DNA of 64,000 nucleotides from Janibacter cremeus (GTDB lineage Bacteria; Actinomycetota; Actinomycetes; Actinomycetales; Dermatophilaceae), in the NCBI RefSeq assembly GCF_029395675.1, contig NZ_CP115184.1, positions 1,674,001 to 1,738,000 on the forward strand. Direction: 5' to 3'. Shown in pieces: positions 60,457 through 64,000 of this stretch (the first letter of the stretch is position 1; each line of letters opens with the position of its first letter). The translations under genes and the position numbers were made by a program. The notes beneath the pieces are model-generated. The model did no database searches. It had not been told where the DNA came from and worked only from the letters and a program-made list of their open reading frames with translations.

Positions 60457-60921
60457 TCAGGAGCGGCGCAGCAGCAGTGCCGTCGCCACGGCCGCCTCGG
60501 CGGCCTCGCGTCCCTTGTCCTCCGTCGAGTCGGGCAGGCCCGCGCGCGCGAGGGCCTGCGCCTCGTCGTCGCAGGTGAGCAGCCCGAAGCCGACGGGGGT
60601 GCCGGTCTCCACCGCCACGCGGGAGAGTCCGTCGGTCGCCGCGGCACACACGTAGTCGAAGTGCGGTGTGCCACCGCGGATCACGACCCCGAGGGCGACG
60701 ACGGCGTCGTGCGTGGCGGCCAGTGCCGACGCGACGACGGGCAGCTCGAAGCTGCCCGGGACGCGCACGAGCTCGGCCGTGATGCCTGCGTCGCCGAGGG
60801 CCGACTGCGCCCCCGCGACGAGACCGTCCATGACGACGGTGTGCCAGCTCGAGGCGACGATGGCGACCTTCAGGTCCCCCGCGTCGGTGATGTCGATGCT
60901 CGGTGCGCCGTGCCCACTCAT
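60457..60921 (-). CDS. ribH: 6,7-dimethyl-8-ribityllumazine synthase
   Basis: 154 residues. [54 protein letters not shown] (catalytic His) and [13 protein letters not shown]. It condenses the ribityl-aminopyrimidine with dihydroxybutanone phosphate and assembles into icosahedral shells. AGGAG lies 6 nt before the ATG, which overlaps the ribBA stop as ATGA. Last gene of the operon. Confidence 0.94.
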   Translation of the reverse strand: MSGHGAPSIDITDAGDLKVAIVASSWHTVVMDGLVAGAQSALGDAGITAELVRVPGSFELPVVASALAATHDAVVALGVVIRGGTPHFDYVCAAATDGLSRVAVETGTPVGFGLLTCDDEAQALARAGLPDSTEDKGREAAEAAVATALLLRRS

Positions 60922-62165
60922 GTCGTGCTCCTGTCCTGGTTGTCGGCCGGCAGCCACGGCAGGTCGTGGCCCATCCGGTCCCTCTTGGTGCGCAGGTAGC
61001 GCAGGTTGTCGTCGGTGATCCCGGCCGGCAGCGAGGTGCGGCCGACGACCTCGATGCCGAGGGCGCCGAGCGCCTGGACCTTGGCCGGGTTGTTGCTCAG
61101 CAGCTGCAGCCGCGTGACGCCGAGCTCGCGCAGGACCTGCGCCGCGTGGGTGTAGTCCCGGGCGTCGACCGGCAGCCCCAGGTCGGAGTTGGCGTCGACG
61201 GTGTCGGCGCCCGCGTCCTGCGCGGCGTACGCGCGCAGCTTGTCGACGAGGCCGATGCCCCGCCCCTCGTGACCGCGCACGTAGACGATGACGCCGGCAC
61301 CCGCCTCGACGATGACGCGCTGGGAGGCCTCGAGCTGGGGGCCGCAGTCGCAACGCAGGGATCCGAAGACGTCCCCGGTGAGGCACTCGCTGTGCACGCG
61401 CACCAGCGGGGTCCCGGTCGTGATGTCGCCGTGGACGAGCGCGATGTGCTCGCTGCCGTCGATCCCCGAGCGGAAGCCGTGCGCGGTGAACTCGCCGTTG
61501 GCCGTGGGCAGCCGGGTCGTCACGACCGGCTCGATGAGGGCCTCGGTGCGACGACGGTGCTCGACGAGGTCGGCGATGCTGACCAGCGGCCAGCCGCGCT
61601 CGTCGGCGAGGCGGCGCAGGGAGGGCAGCCGGGCCATCGACCCGTCCTCCTCGACCACCTCGCAGATGACGCCGGCCGGGGCGCGCCCGCCGAGGCGGCA
61701 CAGGTCGACCGCCGCCTCGGTGTGTCCGCGTCGCACGAGCACGCCACCGTTGCGGGAGCGAAGGGGGAAGACGTGACCCGGTCGGGCGAGGTCGCTGCGC
61801 ACCGTGGTCGGGTCGGCGAGCAGCTGCGCGGTACGGGCCCGGTCGGCGGCGCTGATGCCGGTCGTCACGCCCCGGGCGGCATCGACGGAGACGGAGTAGG
61901 CGGTGCCCTTGGAGTCCTCGTTGATCGCCGTCATCGGGGGCAGCGCGAGCCGGTCGAGCTCCTCGCCGGTCATCGCCACGCAGATCACGCCGCTGCCGAG
62001 GCGCACGGTCAGCCCCATCAGCTCGGGGGTCGCGGCGTCGGCGGCGAAGATGATGTCGCCCTCGTTCTCCCGGTCGGCGTCGTCGACGACGAGCACCGGC
62101 TCGCCCGCCGCGATCGCCTCGATCGCGGTCTCGACGTCGTCGAGCAGGTCGTCACGCCGGTTCAT
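60918..62165 (-). CDS. ribBA: Bifunctional DHBP synthase / GTP cyclohydrolase II
   Basis: 415 residues. RibB domain (1-205): [18 protein letters not shown] (metal Glu), [23 protein letters not shown]. RibA domain: [21 protein letters not shown] with three zinc Cys, [20 protein letters not shown]. It supplies both the butanone phosphate and the pyrimidine precursors. Overlaps ribE and ribH by 4 nt each. Confidence 0.95.
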   Translation of the reverse strand: MNRRDDLLDDVETAIEAIAAGEPVLVVDDADRENEGDIIFAADAATPELMGLTVRLGSGVICVAMTGEELDRLALPPMTAINEDSKGTAYSVSVDAARGVTTGISAADRARTAQLLADPTTVRSDLARPGHVFPLRSRNGGVLVRRGHTEAAVDLCRLGGRAPAGVICEVVEEDGSMARLPSLRRLADERGWPLVSIADLVEHRRRTEALIEPVVTTRLPTANGEFTAHGFRSGIDGSEHIALVHGDITTGTPLVRVHSECLTGDVFGSLRCDCGPQLEASQRVIVEAGAGVIVYVRGHEGRGIGLVDKLRAYAAQDAGADTVDANSDLGLPVDARDYTHAAQVLRELGVTRLQLLSNNPAKVQALGALGIEVVGRTSLPAGITDDNLRYLRTKRDRMGHDLPWLPADNQDRSTT

Positions 62166-62773
62166 CGGTTCTCTCCCGTGTCGAGTGCGAGCATGCGGTT
62201 CACGTACTTGCCGAGGACGTCGACCTCGACGTTGACCCGGTCGCCGATCCCCTTGCGGCCCAACGTGGTCAGCTCGAGGGTGGTGGGGATCAGGGCGACC
62301 TCGACGTAGTCCTCCCCGACCGCCGAGAGGGTCAGGCTGACGCCGTCGAGGCAGATCGATCCCTTCTCCACGACGAAGGGGGCGAGCTGCGGGTCGAGGG
62401 AGACCCGCACCTCCTCCCAGCGGTCGCCGGGACGGCGCTCGAGGATGGTCGCGGTCCCGTCGACGTGACCCTGGACGAGGTGGCCGTCCAGCCGGGCGCC
62501 GAGGACCATCGCCCGCTCGAGGTTGACGGCGTCACCGACGGCGAGGTCGCCGAGGCCGGTGCGGCGCAGGCTCTCGGCCATGACGTCGAAGGTGACCTCG
62601 CCCCCCTTCGCCTCCGTGTCGGTGACGGTGAGGCAGGCGCCGTTGACGGCGATCGAGGCCCCGTGGGCCGGGTCGCTCGTGGTGACATCGCCGCGGACGG
62701 TGATCCGGCTGGAGTCGGTGCCCTGCTCGATGGCGACCACCTCCCCGAGCTCCTCGATGATCCCGGTGAACAT
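62162..62773 (-). CDS. ribE: Riboflavin synthase alpha chain
   Basis: 203 residues with the two lumazine-binding repeats: [26 protein letters not shown] in the first, [11 protein letters not shown] and [16 protein letters not shown] in the second. It dismutates lumazine to riboflavin. Its ATG shares one nt with the ribD stop. Confidence 0.94.
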   Translation of the reverse strand: MFTGIIEELGEVVAIEQGTDSSRITVRGDVTTSDPAHGASIAVNGACLTVTDTEAKGGEVTFDVMAESLRRTGLGDLAVGDAVNLERAMVLGARLDGHLVQGHVDGTATILERRPGDRWEEVRVSLDPQLAPFVVEKGSICLDGVSLTLSAVGEDYVEVALIPTTLELTTLGRKGIGDRVNVEVDVLGKYVNRMLALDTGENR

Positions 62774-63936
62774 CAGTGGTCCCTTCTCACGGTGGCGGTG
62801 ATGGCGACGTCGTCGCCGAGGCGGGTGACGTCGGTGGTGGTGAGGCGCAACGCCTCGGTGATGGTCGTGATGTCCGCGTCCTGCAGGACGGGGCTCCCGT
62901 TGCCGAGCAGCACCGGGGCGACGTGCGCGACGACCTCGTCGACGAGGTCGGCCGCGACGAAGGAGCCCGCGAGGTGGGCTCCGCCCTCGAGCAGGACGGA
63001 CCGGATGCCGCGCCCGTGCAGGGCGGCCAGCACCGCGGCGAGGTCGAGGCCGCCCACCCCCGCAGGGTCTCCGAGAGCCCCGGTGCGCGCGGAGCGGGAG
63101 CCGTGCGCGGGGAGCGTGGCTCGGCGCACGGCGAGCACGTCGACGCCGGCGGCGACGAGGTGGTCGGTGTCCGCGCCCTCGGCCACGACGACGAGGGTCG
63201 GCGCCGCGTCGTCGAGGACCCGGGCGCTCAGGGGGATCCCGGCCGTGGAGTCGAGCACCACCCGGAGCGGCTGGACGGCGTCGGTGACCTCCCGGACGGC
63301 CAGGTGCGGGTCGTCCGCACGCAGCGTCCCGCCACCGACGAGGACCGCGTCGCTGCGGGCTCGCAGCCGGTGGACCTCGGCGCGGGCCTCGGGACCGGTG
63401 ATCCACCGGCTCGTGCCGTCCGCGGCGGCAGTGCGCCCGTCGAGGGTGGCGGCGAGCTTCCACGTGACGTGGGGGCGCGCGAGTGCCATCGCGTGCAGCC
63501 AGGCCCGGTTGACGTGCTCGGCCGCCTCACGACCGGTGCCGACCAGCACCTCGACACCGGCGTCGCGCAGCTCCTGCGCTCCGCCACCGGCGGGGCCGGT
63601 GGGGTCGGGCACGGCGATGACGACGCGGGCGACGCCGGCATCGAGCAGCGCCTGCGTGCAGGGGCCGGTGCGGCCGGTGTGTCGGCACGGCTCGAGGGTG
63701 ACGACGGCGGTGCCGCCGCGGGCCCGCTCCCCCGCCTCACGCAGGGCATTGACCTCGGCGTGCGGTCCCCCGGCGAACTCGTGCAGGCCCTCCCCGGCGA
63801 CCCGGCCGTCGGCGTCGAGGACGACGCACCCGACGACGGGGTTGGGGCTGGTGCGGCCGAGGGCACGGGCGGCCAGGTCGACGGCACGCGACATGGCGGC
63901 GTCGACCCCGGCTGCGTGGCCGAGCGGCTGGCTCAT
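62773..63936 (-). CDS. ribD: Bifunctional riboflavin deaminase-reductase
   Basis: 387 residues. Deaminase zinc site GGPHAEVNAL and EPCRHTGRTGPC; reductase part VTWKLAATLDGRTAAADGTSRWITG and LLEGGAHLAGSF. It performs the second and third steps after GTP cyclohydrolase. AGAGGG precedes the ATG at 63936. The upstream 64 nt to the window edge do not show an FMN riboswitch, though one could lie further out. Confidence 0.94.
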   Translation of the reverse strand: MSQPLGHAAGVDAAMSRAVDLAARALGRTSPNPVVGCVVLDADGRVAGEGLHEFAGGPHAEVNALREAGERARGGTAVVTLEPCRHTGRTGPCTQALLDAGVARVVIAVPDPTGPAGGGAQELRDAGVEVLVGTGREAAEHVNRAWLHAMALARPHVTWKLAATLDGRTAAADGTSRWITGPEARAEVHRLRARSDAVLVGGGTLRADDPHLAVREVTDAVQPLRVVLDSTAGIPLSARVLDDAAPTLVVVAEGADTDHLVAAGVDVLAVRRATLPAHGSRSARTGALGDPAGVGGLDLAAVLAALHGRGIRSVLLEGGAHLAGSFVAADLVDEVVAHVAPVLLGNGSPVLQDADITTITEALRLTTTDVTRLGDDVAITATVRRDH

Positions 63937-64000
63937 GGGGCCCTCTCGTGCTCTGACGCGAGCCACGAGGGCGAGGGAGACACGTCGTGCGACGTGACGG

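Noticed and set aside
63937..64000. FMN riboswitch upstream of ribD
   Set aside because: The visible 64 nt lack the conserved FMN-element strings. One could exist beyond the window edge.

Overview
The window is about 64 kb of GC-rich DNA (roughly 70% or more by eye) from an actinobacterium. Evidence: GTG starts, chains of 4-nt ATGA/GTGA overlaps, many leaderless starts, and actinobacterial marker genes (monomeric isocitrate dehydrogenase, SigK/RskA, PerM/DUF6350-purN-purH, folD-DUF3017, LpdA lacking one redox cysteine). A Micrococcales member, perhaps Intrasporangiaceae, is my best guess; nothing in the window proves the genus. No rRNA, tRNA, CRISPR array, transposase or prophage gene was recognised, so this reads as core chromosome with a few accessory insertions.

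Layout. 1-8.7 kb: the start of an rnhA gene cut by the left edge, a DUF885 metallopeptidase-like protein, a secreted lipase, Maf, a secreted subtilisin, and an acyl-CoA carboxylase/acyl-CoA dehydrogenase pair divergent from a MerR regulator. 8.8-15 kb: an accessory block with a surface von Willebrand protein, a membrane Ser/Thr kinase coupled to an XRE-type regulator, and a divergent MoxR ATPase/CoxE pair. 15-18.4 kb: a response regulator and a histidine kinase fused in frame to a DUF4173 membrane domain, with a copy of the same palindromic element on each side. 18.6-31.7 kb: biotin carboxylase, an MFS exporter with an unusual tail, LpdA, and purine/pyrimidine salvage (deoD, phosphomannomutase, deoC, add, deoA, cdd). 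31.7-36.8 kb: a BMP-type nucleoside ABC importer in the same operon as cdd-deoA-cupin-add, so uptake and breakdown of nucleosides are transcribed together. 36.9-45.5 kb: an M20 amidohydrolase and envelope sugar genes (GDP-mannose synthesis, a mannosyltransferase-like enzyme, UDP-xylose synthase, polyprenyl-phosphate sugar transferase), with marR, a 2H phosphoesterase and trpS. 45.7-52.1 kb: isocitrate and malate dehydrogenases around a molybdopterin oxidoreductase and sigK-rskA. 52.2-53.4 kb: a surface protein with a 22-unit, 15-bp minisatellite. 53.4-60.3 kb: DUF3017, folD, purH, purN, perM, and an ECF sigma factor with a membrane partner. 60.4-63.9 kb: the riboflavin operon ribD-ribE-ribBA-ribH.

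The most unusual signal is not a gene. The nonamer CGAAGGGGG (or its complement) occurs at least 37 times, about once per 1.7 kb, in all reading phases, often at the price of rare codons, and once as an inverted pair forming a terminator. That pattern resembles a DNA uptake signal or another genome-wide recognition sequence. Also notable are the twin palindromic repeats, the kinase-DUF4173 fusion, the kinase/XRE/MoxR/CoxE block with overlapping divergent -10 boxes, and a two-site operator ahead of the von Willebrand protein. No intergenic stretch exceeds 300 bases.
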